Counted from the first letter of the stretch, positions 47,184-56,340 are shown. The stretch: 64,000 nucleotides of DNA from Eubacterium sp. (GCA_017614395.1 JAGABX010000111.1:1-64000); one strand, 5' to 3'. Numbers and translations: made by a program. Notes: generated from the sequence alone by a model not told the origin.

Positions 47184-48380
47184 ATGGATTCGGTTGTTTT
47201 GTATACTGAGGAGATTGATGAGCTCGATGAAGCTGCGGAGGAATTGTTTGGTCAGGCTGAGAGTTTTTCATTAAAAAAGAATACTCTCGCCATACTTTTT
47301 ACCGTCGATGATACTGATTATCACGAACTCTATGAACAGCTGCATAAAAAATGGGATTTCCCGATTATCGGAGCTACCGCGATGACGATGCTGTTAGATG
47401 AACAGGGGAGTCGAAATGACGGGATATCCGTCCTGCTGTTGACTGCAGATGATTGTGAATTCAGTGTCGGAATGACAGGCGAACTGAATACGGAGAACTA
47501 TCGTGAGGAGATAGGTAAAAAGTATGATGAATTGAAAAAAAGCCACTCCTCTGACATCAAACTGATCATCAGTTACGGCGGAATGGTGACCAAAGAGGGT
47601 AATGTGGCAGGCGATGATTTAGTGTACGCTCTGACCGATGCCAGCGGCGGGGTACCTGTCTACGGGGGCACAGCATCTGACAGTTTCACGTTTGAAGGTT
47701 TCAAACTGTTTTGCAATGATCAGGTGACAACTAACGGTCAGACCATTGCGCTGATCTCCGGTAATATCGATCCACAGTTCGTTGTTATCAACTCGGTTGA
47801 CAACCGGGCCAGTTTTGAATATGAGGTTACAGAATCGAACAGTAATGTCGTGTCGCGGCTGGGAGACGAGACGTTTGTCGGTGCCTTGCGCAAGGAACAG
47901 ATGGAGACACAGAAAACAGATGTGCTTGCCGACTACATTCTGTCACCGTTTGTGTTGGAAATCAAAAAGGATGACGGTGATTCTGTTGAGGTGGCGAGGA
48001 ATCTGTCGCTGTTGAATCCGGAGAAGGGGACCGGCGCGTTCCTCGGCGCGATTCCGGAGGGCTCGATCCTCAACATTGGCATCATTAACCAGTCTGATGT
48101 TAAAGAGTCCATTGAAAAGGCGTTTGATACCATATTTAAAAGCATGAATTCCGATGGGAGGGAGAGGCATACGCTGCTCTGCAATTCGTGCTGCGCGAGG
48201 TTTCTTGCGCTTGGGAGCGACATCACTGCGGAGATAGAAACGTTCCGAGGGAGAATCCCGGATGGAGTTGCCATGTTGGGAATATATGCATATGGTGAGT
48301 ATTGTCCGGTGAAGGGAAACAAGTCCGGTCGTGAGTACAATATGTTTCATAATTTTACGTTTACAATACTCGCGATTTGA
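47184..48380 (+). CDS. FIST-domain sensor protein, second copy
   Basis: A 398-residue paralogue of the FIST protein at 42659. Shared blocks are VVLYTEEIDELDEAAEELF, FSLKKNTLAILF, WDFPIIGATAMTML, GGTASDSFTFEGFKLFCND, LCNSCCARFLALGSDI and GEYCPVKGNKSGREYNMFHN. It differs from the first copy in ligand-facing loops and has CNSCC where the first has CTSC. The ATG at 47184 follows AAAGGAG. An in-frame TTG at 47166 is rejected. It closes the FIST-kinase-regulator-FIST cassette, suggesting two related ligands or a sensor pair for one kinase. Confidence 0.87.
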   Translation: MDSVVLYTEEIDELDEAAEELFGQAESFSLKKNTLAILFTVDDTDYHELYEQLHKKWDFPIIGATAMTMLLDEQGSRNDGISVLLLTADDCEFSVGMTGELNTENYREEIGKKYDELKKSHSSDIKLIISYGGMVTKEGNVAGDDLVYALTDASGGVPVYGGTASDSFTFEGFKLFCNDQVTTNGQTIALISGNIDPQFVVINSVDNRASFEYEVTESNSNVVSRLGDETFVGALRKEQMETQKTDVLADYILSPFVLEIKKDDGDSVEVARNLSLLNPEKGTGAFLGAIPEGSILNIGIINQSDVKESIEKAFDTIFKSMNSDGRERHTLLCNSCCARFLALGSDITAEIETFRGRIPDGVAMLGIYAYGEYCPVKGNKSGREYNMFHNFTFTILAI

Positions 48381-48392
48381 TACAAAAAACAC

Positions 48393-48421
48393 TTGACAAA
48401 TGTTAATTATAGGTTTAATAT
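48393..48421 (+). promoter_or_regulatory. argS promoter overlapping a terminator
   Basis: TTGACA (48393-48398), 17 bp, TAATAT (48416-48421). The expected start near 48428 falls inside the left strand of the following terminator stem. Confidence 0.7.
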
Positions 48422-48459
48422 AAGTATTACCGGCTGCTCTGACCGGTAATACTTTTTTT
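48422..48459 (+). terminator. intrinsic terminator between FIST cassette and argS
   Basis: A perfect 12-bp stem AAGTATTACCGG/CCGGTAATACTT with a 9-nt loop, followed by seven T residues. It ends upstream transcripts. Transcripts from the overlapping argS promoter would lack the first half of the left stem and should read through. Confidence 0.88.
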
Positions 48460-48478
48460 GAGTGAGGAAAACAGCATA

Positions 48479-50248
48479 ATGAAAACAATAATTGAACGAT
48501 TGAACGATATCGTAAGCTCGGCTTTTGAAAAGACCGGCTATGCTGCAAAATACGGTACGGTTCGGGTGTCAGACAGACCGGATCTGTGCCAGTATCAGTG
48601 CAACGGCGCTATGGCTGCGGCCAAGGAGTATCACAAGGCGCCGATAGCGATCGCCGGAGAAGTGGCCGCGGCTATTTCGGTTTATGACGCATTTGATACC
48701 GCAGAAGCGGTGAATCCCGGATTTATCAATATGAATATCAACCCGGAGTTTTTGGCCGGGGTTGTACAGGAAATGAGTGAGGATGAACGCTTAGGAGTGC
48801 CTGTTCCGGAGAAACCGAAGATGATCATTGTTGATTATGGTGGAGCGAATGTTGCAAAGCCTCTCCATGTCGGACATCTGCGTCCGGCGACAATCGGTGA
48901 GAGCATCAAGAGGATATGCGCGTTTGCCGGACATCACGTGATCGGGGATGTGCATCTCGGTGATTGGGGTTTGCAGATGGGACTGATCATCGCGGAGCTT
49001 CGAAAAAGACAGCCCGATTTGCCGTATTTTGATGAGAATTATACCGGGGAGTGGCCGGAGTCACCACCCTTTACAATAACTGATTTAGAGGAGATTTATC
49101 CGGCGGCGAGCACCCGATCCAAGGAGGATGAGGAGTTTCGCAGTGAGGCAGAGGAGAACACGAGAAAGCTTCAGGAAAACTATGAACCGTATATGGCAAT
49201 ATGGCGCCATATAATGAAAGTATCTGTCGAGGATCTGCGCAGGAATTATGACCGTCTCGATGTTCATTTTGACCTGTGGAAGGGCGAAAGCGATGTCGAG
49301 AGTTATATCCCTGATATGGTGGAGGATCTGAAGGCGAAGGGGCTGGCTCATGAGAGTGACGGCGCGCTGGTCGTTGACGTGACCGAGGAGAGTGACCGCA
49401 AGGAACTGCCGCCATGTATCATCCTGAAATCAAACGGCGCGACTCTCTATGCGACGACAGATCTCGCAACCATTATCGAGCGTGAGAAACTGTATAAGCC
49501 CGATCAGATGGTTTATGTTGCGGACAAGCGTCAGGCACTGCATTTCACACAGGTATTTCGTGTGGCAAAAAAAGCAGGTTTGCTCGGGCGAGATACGGAG
49601 CTGACTCACATAGGCTTCGGAACAATGAACGGACCTGACGGGAAGCCGTTCAAGACGCGAGACGGCGGGATACTGAGACTTGAGGAGCTGCAGCGACAGA
49701 TTGTCGACGAGGTTCGTGAAAAAATGCGCGAAAATCGTGATTATGATGAGGAGGAGTTGAACGAGATCTCTGAAAAAGTAGGACTTGCGGCTCTGAAATA
49801 TGGCGATCTGTCCAACCAGGCAAGCAAGGATTACGCATTTGACATCGAGAGGTTTGCTTCATTCGAGGGCAACACGGGACCGTATATTTTGTACACGATA
49901 GTGCGTATAGGTTCGGTCATCAAAAAGTTTGTCGACGAGGGCGGAGAAATTGACGAGGATGAGCCGTTATTACCGCCGGTCACTGAGAGCGAGAGCGACC
50001 TGTATAGGACTATTGCAGGCTTTCCGGAGATGATTGACAGCGCTTACCGTGAGCTGGCGCCGCACAAGGTTTGCCAGTATGTGTTTACACTTGCGGATGC
50101 GTTGAATCATTTTTATCATGAGACAAAGATTGTTTCTGAGCCGGATCGTGAGCGGCGGAATTCGTATCTGAGGTTGATAGGGCTCGTTAAGAGGGTCCTT
50201 GAGAAGGGAATCGAGCTGATTGGTTTTTCTGCGCCTGAGAAGATGTAG
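48479..50248 (+). CDS. argS: arginyl-tRNA synthetase
   Basis: Charges tRNA-Arg. A 589-residue class I enzyme with the N-terminal Add-1 domain, the HIGH-type motif HVGH in GGANVAKPLHVGHLRPA, and the ArgRS replacement for KMSKS around FGTMNGPDGKPFKTRDGG. The C-terminal anticodon-binding DALRA domain ends in RLIGLVKRVLEKGIELIGF. The ATG at 48479 lies behind GTGAGGA. An in-frame TTG at 48458 lies in the terminator T-run and is rejected. There is a separate terminator and promoter immediately upstream, so it is expressed independently of the FIST cassette. Confidence 0.95.
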   Translation: MKTIIERLNDIVSSAFEKTGYAAKYGTVRVSDRPDLCQYQCNGAMAAAKEYHKAPIAIAGEVAAAISVYDAFDTAEAVNPGFINMNINPEFLAGVVQEMSEDERLGVPVPEKPKMIIVDYGGANVAKPLHVGHLRPATIGESIKRICAFAGHHVIGDVHLGDWGLQMGLIIAELRKRQPDLPYFDENYTGEWPESPPFTITDLEEIYPAASTRSKEDEEFRSEAEENTRKLQENYEPYMAIWRHIMKVSVEDLRRNYDRLDVHFDLWKGESDVESYIPDMVEDLKAKGLAHESDGALVVDVTEESDRKELPPCIILKSNGATLYATTDLATIIEREKLYKPDQMVYVADKRQALHFTQVFRVAKKAGLLGRDTELTHIGFGTMNGPDGKPFKTRDGGILRLEELQRQIVDEVREKMRENRDYDEEELNEISEKVGLAALKYGDLSNQASKDYAFDIERFASFEGNTGPYILYTIVRIGSVIKKFVDEGGEIDEDEPLLPPVTESESDLYRTIAGFPEMIDSAYRELAPHKVCQYVFTLADALNHFYHETKIVSEPDRERRNSYLRLIGLVKRVLEKGIELIGFSAPEKM

Positions 50249-50305
50249 TTACTTGAAGACATCCGGGATGCGGTCAACACATTGTATTTTAGGAGGTAAT
50301 AAGAG

Positions 50306-51628
50306 ATGTTTATCGGCAGAGAGAAAGAGAAAAAACAGTTAGAGGCGTGCTTCAAAAAGAATGATAACGACATCGTGATTTTGTACGGGCGAGAGGGTGT
50401 CGGGAAAACCACTCTGGTAAAGGAATTTGCCAAGGACAAGACAGTGATTTATTATCACGCGCGCGAGTTTTCCGAGAAGGAGCAGAATAGGTATTTTGAC
50501 AAGAAAAAGGAAGAACTCTCCAAGTTTTTATTGCAGCCGGCGAGAGGCAAGGGCTGTTTTGTAATTGATGAGTTTGACCTGATGCAAAAGGGGTACAAGG
50601 ACTTTTTCATTGATTTCATTAATTATCTGAAAACCCTGCCGATCGGACAGGTAATGATTTTGCTCGTCAGCTCGTCAGTTCAGTGGGTTGAGAATAAAAT
50701 GGCTGAGGAGGCGCCTGAACTGATCGGAGAGGTTTCGACTCTGATCAAATTGCGTGAGTTTACCTTTATGGAGATGGTGGACCGTTTTCCGAACAACACG
50801 ACAGAGGAAACTATCTCGATTTACGGCATTCTCGGTGGTGTTCCCGAGTATCTCGATCTCTGGAATCCAAAGGAAAGCCTGCGTAAAAACATAATCAGGC
50901 TGTTTTTGGAGGATCATGCGCCGCTTCGGAAGGAACCTTCGCGCTTTTTAAAAACGGTTCTGAGAGAGTTACCTTTCTATAACACTATTTTATCGGTTTT
51001 GGCAGAGGACGAACCCAAGCTGAATTACCTGTATAACAGGACCGGTTTTTCAAGGGCAAAGATTTCCGTTTATATCAAGAATCTGATCCAGCTCGATGTT
51101 GCGTCCAAGATTTTTTCGTTTGAGCCGGACAAGAGGGATGCCGTGCAGAAGGGATTGTATGGTATCACGGATTCACTGCTTGAGTTTTATTTCAAGTTGA
51201 TCTATCCGAATATGTCCGACCTGACAATACTGACTCCTGAGGAGTTTTTCGCTAAACATATAAAGGACAATCTGCCTCTGATCATGGAAAACGCGTATAT
51301 CCGTGTCTGCAGGGAGTGTATGGATCTGATGAGCCGTTATGGGCGTTTGCCTGAGAAATTCGGCACATTCGGGAGTCTGTATGGCAAGACCGGGTTTATT
51401 CCGCTAGTATCGAAATCGGAGAACGGCAAGATCATTGTCGGTAATTGCAAGTGGGGAACAAAGCCGATGTCGATGAAGGATTTTGAGGAATTGTTGGACA
51501 GCACGGGTCAGCTCGGCAAGGAGGCAGATTATTTCTATCTGTTTTCGAAGGAGGGTTTTGCGCCGGAGTTGTTGGCGATGTCACAGAATATGGACAATAT
51601 CAACTGTATCAGTCTTGAGGAGATGTAG
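50306..51628 (+). CDS. archaeal-type P-loop ATPase with C-terminal DUF234-like domain
   Basis: A 440-residue STAND/AAA-like ATPase. MFIGREKEKKQLEACFKK is the standard entry, Walker A is YGREGVGKTTLVKEFA, Walker B is CFVIDEFDLM, and a winged-helix segment follows (TGFSRAKISVYIKNLIQLDV). The C-terminus (GKTGFIPLVSKSENGKIIVG, NCKWGTKPMSM) matches the DUF234 layout, a degenerate PD-(D/E)xK nuclease-like fold in which the Cys-Lys-Trp remnant is visible. The biological role of this family is unknown. The next gene, another ATPase, begins on the base after its stop, so the two are translationally linked. Confidence 0.85.
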   Translation: MFIGREKEKKQLEACFKKNDNDIVILYGREGVGKTTLVKEFAKDKTVIYYHAREFSEKEQNRYFDKKKEELSKFLLQPARGKGCFVIDEFDLMQKGYKDFFIDFINYLKTLPIGQVMILLVSSSVQWVENKMAEEAPELIGEVSTLIKLREFTFMEMVDRFPNNTTEETISIYGILGGVPEYLDLWNPKESLRKNIIRLFLEDHAPLRKEPSRFLKTVLRELPFYNTILSVLAEDEPKLNYLYNRTGFSRAKISVYIKNLIQLDVASKIFSFEPDKRDAVQKGLYGITDSLLEFYFKLIYPNMSDLTILTPEEFFAKHIKDNLPLIMENAYIRVCRECMDLMSRYGRLPEKFGTFGSLYGKTGFIPLVSKSENGKIIVGNCKWGTKPMSMKDFEELLDSTGQLGKEADYFYLFSKEGFAPELLAMSQNMDNINCISLEEM

Positions 51629-52981
51629 ATGGATAATCTGTACTCATATGTGAATTCGTTGGTTATGTATAACGCATCCCGGCAGAATACTATATTGTTA
51701 AGAATTAGTGAGATACTGAATGATGTCGAGGAAGGGACCTATGGTGATCGGTCGGTCGGAAGAGATGCTGAACATGACAGAGGGAGTGTGTTGCGGCAGA
51801 TCAATGACGAGATTCACAGGTTGCTGGAGATTGCGACTACCTATGGGTTTACAGAAAATCTGTGGACATCGTATGTAGCCTTTTTATTGGCAACGGATGA
51901 GAATCCGTTCAGTATTCTGTGCGAGATGGTCGGGGCGGCGGAGGATGCGTCGGCCAATATAATTGTTAAAAAAGATATGGATTGTTTTTACCATATTTTT
52001 AATTATGATTTTTCGTCGGTGGAGAGCACGATCGGGACGGATTGTTTTTCACTGTTATGTGATTATAAATCCATGCATAAGGACGCAAATACCTATAATA
52101 TCAGCGTCAGCGGAAAGGTTCGTGAGCTCCGTGGAGAGTTGGAGAAAGCATCCTCAGGCGAGGATTTTTTCAGCATTGTAACGGGGTTCTATCAAAGGTA
52201 CGGTGTAGGGAAATTCGGACTGAACAAGGCATTCCGGCTGATCGGAGAGGGCGAAACGAGCATCGAGGCGATCACGCACACTTCTGACGTAACACTGGAG
52301 CATCTGGTCGGTTATGAGAGCCAGAAACAAATACTGATAGAGAATACCGAGGCGTTTGTGGCGGGGCGACCGGCAAACAATTGTCTGTTGTACGGTGACG
52401 CCGGCACGGGAAAATCAACCTGTGTGAAGGCGTTGTTAAACCGGTATTATGACAGGGGATTGCGCCTGATCGAGTTGTACCGGCACCAGTTCCGGGAACT
52501 GAGTTCAGTGATCGCGCAGGTTAAAAACAGAAATTATAAGTTTATAATTTATATGGATGACCTCTCATTTGAGGAGTTTGAAACAGATTACAAATACCTC
52601 AAGGCAGTGATTGAGGGTGGTATGGAGGTGCGTCCGGACAATGTTCTGATCTATGCGACATCGAATCGGCGTCACCTGATCCGCGAGACATGGAGTGACA
52701 GGTCGGATACCGATGATGAGGTGCATCATTCCGATACCATGCAGGAGAAGCTTTCACTGGCAGCGAGGTTCGGCGTTTCCATACTTTTTGATAAACCTTC
52801 GAAAAAACTGTATGATGAAATAGTGCTGACATTGGCGCACGGAGCGGGTATTGATATGGATCAAAACGAGTTACTGGCGCAGGCAAATGTCTGGAGCCTG
52901 AGAAACGGAGGTTATTCGGGGCGAACAGCCGAGTATTTTATAGTTCATCTGCTTTCGACAGGAAAAAGCAGGAACTGCTGA
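51629..52981 (+). CDS. DUF815-family AAA ATPase
   Basis: A 450-residue protein. The first ~210 residues are helical and unassigned. The rest is the DUF815 ATPase with LEHLVGYESQKQILIENTEA, Walker A YGDAGTGKSTCVKALL, Walker B FIIYMDDLSFEEF, and the sensor region VLIYATSNRRHLIRETW. DUF815 proteins are related to ClpX/DnaA-type loaders, but their target is not known. The start ATG directly abuts the preceding stop without its own strong site, so it depends on coupling. The DUF234-ATPase/DUF815 pair may act together on one substrate, which is inference only. Confidence 0.87.
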   Translation: MDNLYSYVNSLVMYNASRQNTILLRISEILNDVEEGTYGDRSVGRDAEHDRGSVLRQINDEIHRLLEIATTYGFTENLWTSYVAFLLATDENPFSILCEMVGAAEDASANIIVKKDMDCFYHIFNYDFSSVESTIGTDCFSLLCDYKSMHKDANTYNISVSGKVRELRGELEKASSGEDFFSIVTGFYQRYGVGKFGLNKAFRLIGEGETSIEAITHTSDVTLEHLVGYESQKQILIENTEAFVAGRPANNCLLYGDAGTGKSTCVKALLNRYYDRGLRLIELYRHQFRELSSVIAQVKNRNYKFIIYMDDLSFEEFETDYKYLKAVIEGGMEVRPDNVLIYATSNRRHLIRETWSDRSDTDDEVHHSDTMQEKLSLAARFGVSILFDKPSKKLYDEIVLTLAHGAGIDMDQNELLAQANVWSLRNGGYSGRTAEYFIVHLLSTGKSRNC

Positions 52982-53079
52982 CTTTAAATACACGGACAAA
53001 AAGACAGAAAATAATGTCCGGCGGTTTGGTGTCAATGTGCAAATACTAAATGACCCAATAGTATAGGAGCAATGAAAAC

Positions 53080-53847
53080 ATGTTTGAAAAGTATTTCCCC
53101 GACGTGACAGTCGGATCAACATATGATATTGATTTTGAAAAGCTCTACGAGGACGGATATCGCGGACTGCTTTTTGATATTGATAATACCCTTGTGCGGC
53201 ACGGAGAGATGGCTGATGACCGCGCGAAGGAGCTTTTTACGCGTCTGAGAAACATAGGTTTTGAGTGCTGTTTGATTTCAAATAATAAAAAGAGGCGTGT
53301 CAGTTCGTTCAATGAGGATATTGATGTCCATACAATATTTAATGCTCATAAACCTGCGGCGAAGGGGTATTATTATGCTATGGAGTTGATGAATACAAAT
53401 CTGAACAACACGGTTTTTATCGGCGATCAGTTGTTTACGGACATATTCGGCGCTAAACGCATCGGGATGAAAAACTATCTGGTTTCGCCTATAAACAAGC
53501 GTGAGGAAATTCAGATCGTTATCAAGAGAAAGCTTGAGAATGTTGTGCTTTCCGAGTATCATACCAAGCTGAAGGCACGGATAAAGGAATTGGAGGAGAC
53601 ACTGGAACAGCGCAGCCATGAACGGGCGCAAATCCGTGAATTAAAAGCACAGGGGCGGGAGGAAATCCGTCAGCAGAGCCGTGACGCGCGTCAGCAGAGC
53701 AGGGATGCGAGACAGCAGGTTCGTGAGACGCGCCAGAGGATTCGCGAGCAGATCCGCGCGATGAAGGCGCAGGAACGCGTTTTGCGGGCGAGAGAGCGTG
53801 AGGATTACAGAATCAGGAACGGATATCATCTGTTAAAGCGGCAATAA
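53080..53847 (+). CDS. yqeG: YqeG-family HAD phosphatase with extended Arg/Gln-rich coiled tail
   Basis: A 255-residue protein. The first ~165 residues are the YqeG type IIIA HAD phosphatase: GLLFDIDNTLVRHGE with the Asp-x-Asp-x-Thr nucleophile motif, CLISNNKKRRV, AHKPAAKGYYYAMELM and FIGDQLFTDIFGAKRIGM. Most YqeG proteins stop near 170-180 residues. Here a further ~80 residues form a highly charged helix with repeated RQQSRDARQQ and RETRQRIREQ units, probably a coiled coil or nucleic-acid-binding tail. The substrate is unknown. AGGAG precedes the ATG. The next gene is an M24 peptidase, 17 nt downstream. Confidence 0.88.
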   Translation: MFEKYFPDVTVGSTYDIDFEKLYEDGYRGLLFDIDNTLVRHGEMADDRAKELFTRLRNIGFECCLISNNKKRRVSSFNEDIDVHTIFNAHKPAAKGYYYAMELMNTNLNNTVFIGDQLFTDIFGAKRIGMKNYLVSPINKREEIQIVIKRKLENVVLSEYHTKLKARIKELEETLEQRSHERAQIRELKAQGREEIRQQSRDARQQSRDARQQVRETRQRIREQIRAMKAQERVLRAREREDYRIRNGYHLLKRQ

Positions 53848-53864
53848 GAATATGGAGGTGCATT

Positions 53865-55013
53865 GTGCCTGTTTTGGAAAAAGCTAATAAGCTGCTGGAG
53901 GACGCGCGGGTTGACGCGGTGATATTGACAGATCCGACCAACATGCGTTATCTGACAGGGTTTACCGGTGAAGGGTATGTGATTGTGTCGAAAACGGTCA
54001 GTCAGATAGTGACTGATTCGCGTTACACGCTGGAGGCTACCGAGAAACTGGCGGATAGCGGCGATATAGAGGTTGTAGAGTGGAATAAAAAGGGTTACTA
54101 TCGTCCGGTAATGGACTTTGTGAAAAATCCGCAGATAAAATCAATAGGATTTGAGGACCGGCATCTGACTGTTGCGGCGTATCGCAGGTTTGAAAAACGC
54201 CTGCAAAGGTATGTTAAACTTAAACCTCTCCACGATGCAGCAGATGCTCTCAGACAGGTCAAATCCCCTGATGAGATTGAAAAGATACGTTTGGCGGAGG
54301 AAATCGGTGATCGCGCGTTTGCGAGACTGATGCTGGATTTCGGAGTTTCACCTGAGCGGCTCGGCAAAGCAGGGGAAGAAGTATCCGCCTATCATGTTCC
54401 CGATTCCATGATTCCGACAGAGACCTCTGAGAAGGAAATTGCATGGGCGTTGGAGCGGTATTTACGGATTGAGGGAGGAGAGCGACTCAGTTTTGATACA
54501 ATTGCCGCCTCCGGATTAAATGGTGCCAAGCCCCATGCGATTCCGACAGATAAAACACCTGCGGCGGGAGAATTGTTGACATTGGATTTCGGCTGTGTCT
54601 ATAACGGGTATTGCTCAGACATGACTCGGACGATAGCTGTCGGCGAGCCATCTGATGAATTAAAGCGCATATATGACACGGTTCTGTGCGCGCAGGAAAC
54701 GGCATTAAATGAAATCCGTCCGGGAATGACCGGCGCAGAGATAGACGCGCTTGCGAGAGATGTTATAAAGGAAGCAGGCTACGGTGATAAATTCGGGCAT
54801 TCGCTCGGACACTCCGTGGGACTGAATATTCATGAGAGTCCCGGATTTTCTTCAAAGGAAAAAACAGTAATAATGCCGGGAATGGTTGTTTCTGTTGAAC
54901 CCGGAATATATGTTGAAAACGTCGGCGGAGTGCGGATAGAAGACCTGGTAGCCATTACAGAGGATGGTATCGAAAATCTCGCGAAGAGCGAGAAGTCGCT
55001 TATTGTTATATAA
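53865..55013 (+). CDS. M24 metallopeptidase, Xaa-Pro aminopeptidase type
   Basis: Removes N-terminal residues that precede proline. The 382-residue protein has an N-terminal creatinase-like domain (VDAVILTDPTNMRYLTGFTGEGY) and the pita-bread catalytic domain. Metal ligands are the two Asp in LDFGCVYNGYCSDMTRT, the His in FGHSLGHSVGLNIHE, the Glu in VVSVEPGIYVEN and the Glu in GVRIEDLV. The start is GTG after TGGAGGTG. The order yqeG, peptidase, shikimate gene, efp resembles the pepP-efp neighbourhood of other firmicutes. Confidence 0.92.
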   Translation: MPVLEKANKLLEDARVDAVILTDPTNMRYLTGFTGEGYVIVSKTVSQIVTDSRYTLEATEKLADSGDIEVVEWNKKGYYRPVMDFVKNPQIKSIGFEDRHLTVAAYRRFEKRLQRYVKLKPLHDAADALRQVKSPDEIEKIRLAEEIGDRAFARLMLDFGVSPERLGKAGEEVSAYHVPDSMIPTETSEKEIAWALERYLRIEGGERLSFDTIAASGLNGAKPHAIPTDKTPAAGELLTLDFGCVYNGYCSDMTRTIAVGEPSDELKRIYDTVLCAQETALNEIRPGMTGAEIDALARDVIKEAGYGDKFGHSLGHSVGLNIHESPGFSSKEKTVIMPGMVVSVEPGIYVENVGGVRIEDLVAITEDGIENLAKSEKSLIVI

Positions 55014-55071
55014 ATCGTAATATTTTGATATTTCGTAATATTGTTACATAAAAATGTGGGGGTGAATATTT

Positions 55072-56310
55072 ATGCGCGCTATTTTAGAGCGTCCGGCGAT
55101 TTGTGTTCCGATCAACGGACTTGTGAGGTTTGCCGTGACACAGCAATCCCGACTTGCGTCCGAATCTGATGCGGACATGGCTGAATGGCGTATTGATTGT
55201 TTTGCAGGGCAGGAATCCGAAATACCTGCGGTTGCCAGGGACATAAAAAGCGATTTGCGTGAGAAAAAGCTGATTGCCACTCTTCGAACCACTTATGAGG
55301 GCGGTGAGGATAACGGAGACAGGTTTGATTATTTCAGCGTGATCAGGCAGCTCATAGAACAGGATGCCGCTGACTATGTTGATATCGAGCTGGAACGTGA
55401 TCCCGGACAGCTGAAGGAATGCGTTAAACTGGCACGTGACAGGGATATAAAGGTTATCGGCTCGTATCATGATTTTGAGAGCATGCCGTCAGAGGAGTTC
55501 ATCATTGATAAACTAAAGAGTGCGATGGATATCGGGTGTGACGTTGGAAAAATATCATGCATGGCGAACAGTGTTCAGGACGCGGAAACAATGCTTTGCG
55601 CCACCGGAAACTTTTTCCGCGAAAATCCTGACTTTCCCATAATGACAATGGCTATGGGCAAGCATGGTTACAAGAGCCGTTTGTACGGCGGACTGTACGG
55701 CTCGAGGGTTTCGTTTGCCACTCTGACCAAGGCATCGGCTCCGGGACAGCGCAGTCTGGAAGAGATGAAGGAGGTTTTTGACAAGCTGTATTCGAGACCG
55801 GGACACATATTCCTGATCGGTTTCATGGGTACGGGGAAATCGACTGTCGCCAGGGAAATCAGCGAAATGTATGATCTCCCGGAGGTTGATACGGATTACC
55901 TGATTGAGGAAAAGTGCGGACGCAGCGTTCAGGAGATTTTTTCGGAAGACGGCGAGCCGGTTTTTCGCATGATTGAGAGCGACCTTCTCGATGAATTGGG
56001 GAAATGGGAACGGGCGGTTGTATCATGTGGCGGCGGAGTTCCGTTAAAACCGCTGAATGTGCGGAAGCTTCAGGCGATGGGGACTGTGGTCTGGCTGACA
56101 GCAGAAGCGGAGACCATCTACAAGCGCGTACACAACAGCGAAACGAGACCTCTGCTGAACGGCAACATGAATGTGGATTATATCAGATCTCTCATGGATG
56201 AGCGCCGTCCTGCGTATGAATCGGCTGCAGATGCGTCTGTGGCGACTGATGGAAGGGATTTGGCGGATATCGCGAGGGAGGTATGGGAAAAGCAAGTTTT
56301 TGTTTTTTAA
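55072..56310 (+). CDS. bifunctional 3-dehydroquinate dehydratase (type I) / shikimate kinase
   Basis: A 412-residue fusion of two shikimate-pathway enzymes. Residues of about 1-240 are a type I dehydroquinase: AEWRID, the general base H133 in GSYHDF, the Schiff-base lysine K160 in VGKISCMA, and GLYGSRVSFATL. Residues of about 246-412 are shikimate kinase with P-loop GFMGTGKST (K256), VDTDYLIEEKCGRS, SCGGGVPL and a lid region TRPLLNGN. Both active sites look complete, so the protein should perform dehydration and phosphorylation, but not the AroE reduction between them. AroE is separate at 62664. The ATG follows a G-rich site. Confidence 0.92.
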   Translation: MRAILERPAICVPINGLVRFAVTQQSRLASESDADMAEWRIDCFAGQESEIPAVARDIKSDLREKKLIATLRTTYEGGEDNGDRFDYFSVIRQLIEQDAADYVDIELERDPGQLKECVKLARDRDIKVIGSYHDFESMPSEEFIIDKLKSAMDIGCDVGKISCMANSVQDAETMLCATGNFFRENPDFPIMTMAMGKHGYKSRLYGGLYGSRVSFATLTKASAPGQRSLEEMKEVFDKLYSRPGHIFLIGFMGTGKSTVAREISEMYDLPEVDTDYLIEEKCGRSVQEIFSEDGEPVFRMIESDLLDELGKWERAVVSCGGGVPLKPLNVRKLQAMGTVVWLTAEAETIYKRVHNSETRPLLNGNMNVDYIRSLMDERRPAYESAADASVATDGRDLADIAREVWEKQVFVF

Positions 56311-56311
56311 C

Positions 56312-56340
56312 TTGCATTTGAGTCGATTTTTTGGTAGAAT
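56312..56340 (+). promoter_or_regulatory. efp promoter (TTGC / TGG-TAGAAT type)
   Basis: TTGCAT (56312-56317), 17 bp, TAGAAT (56335-56340) with TGG just before. It begins only two bases after the AroD-AroK stop. Confidence 0.72.
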
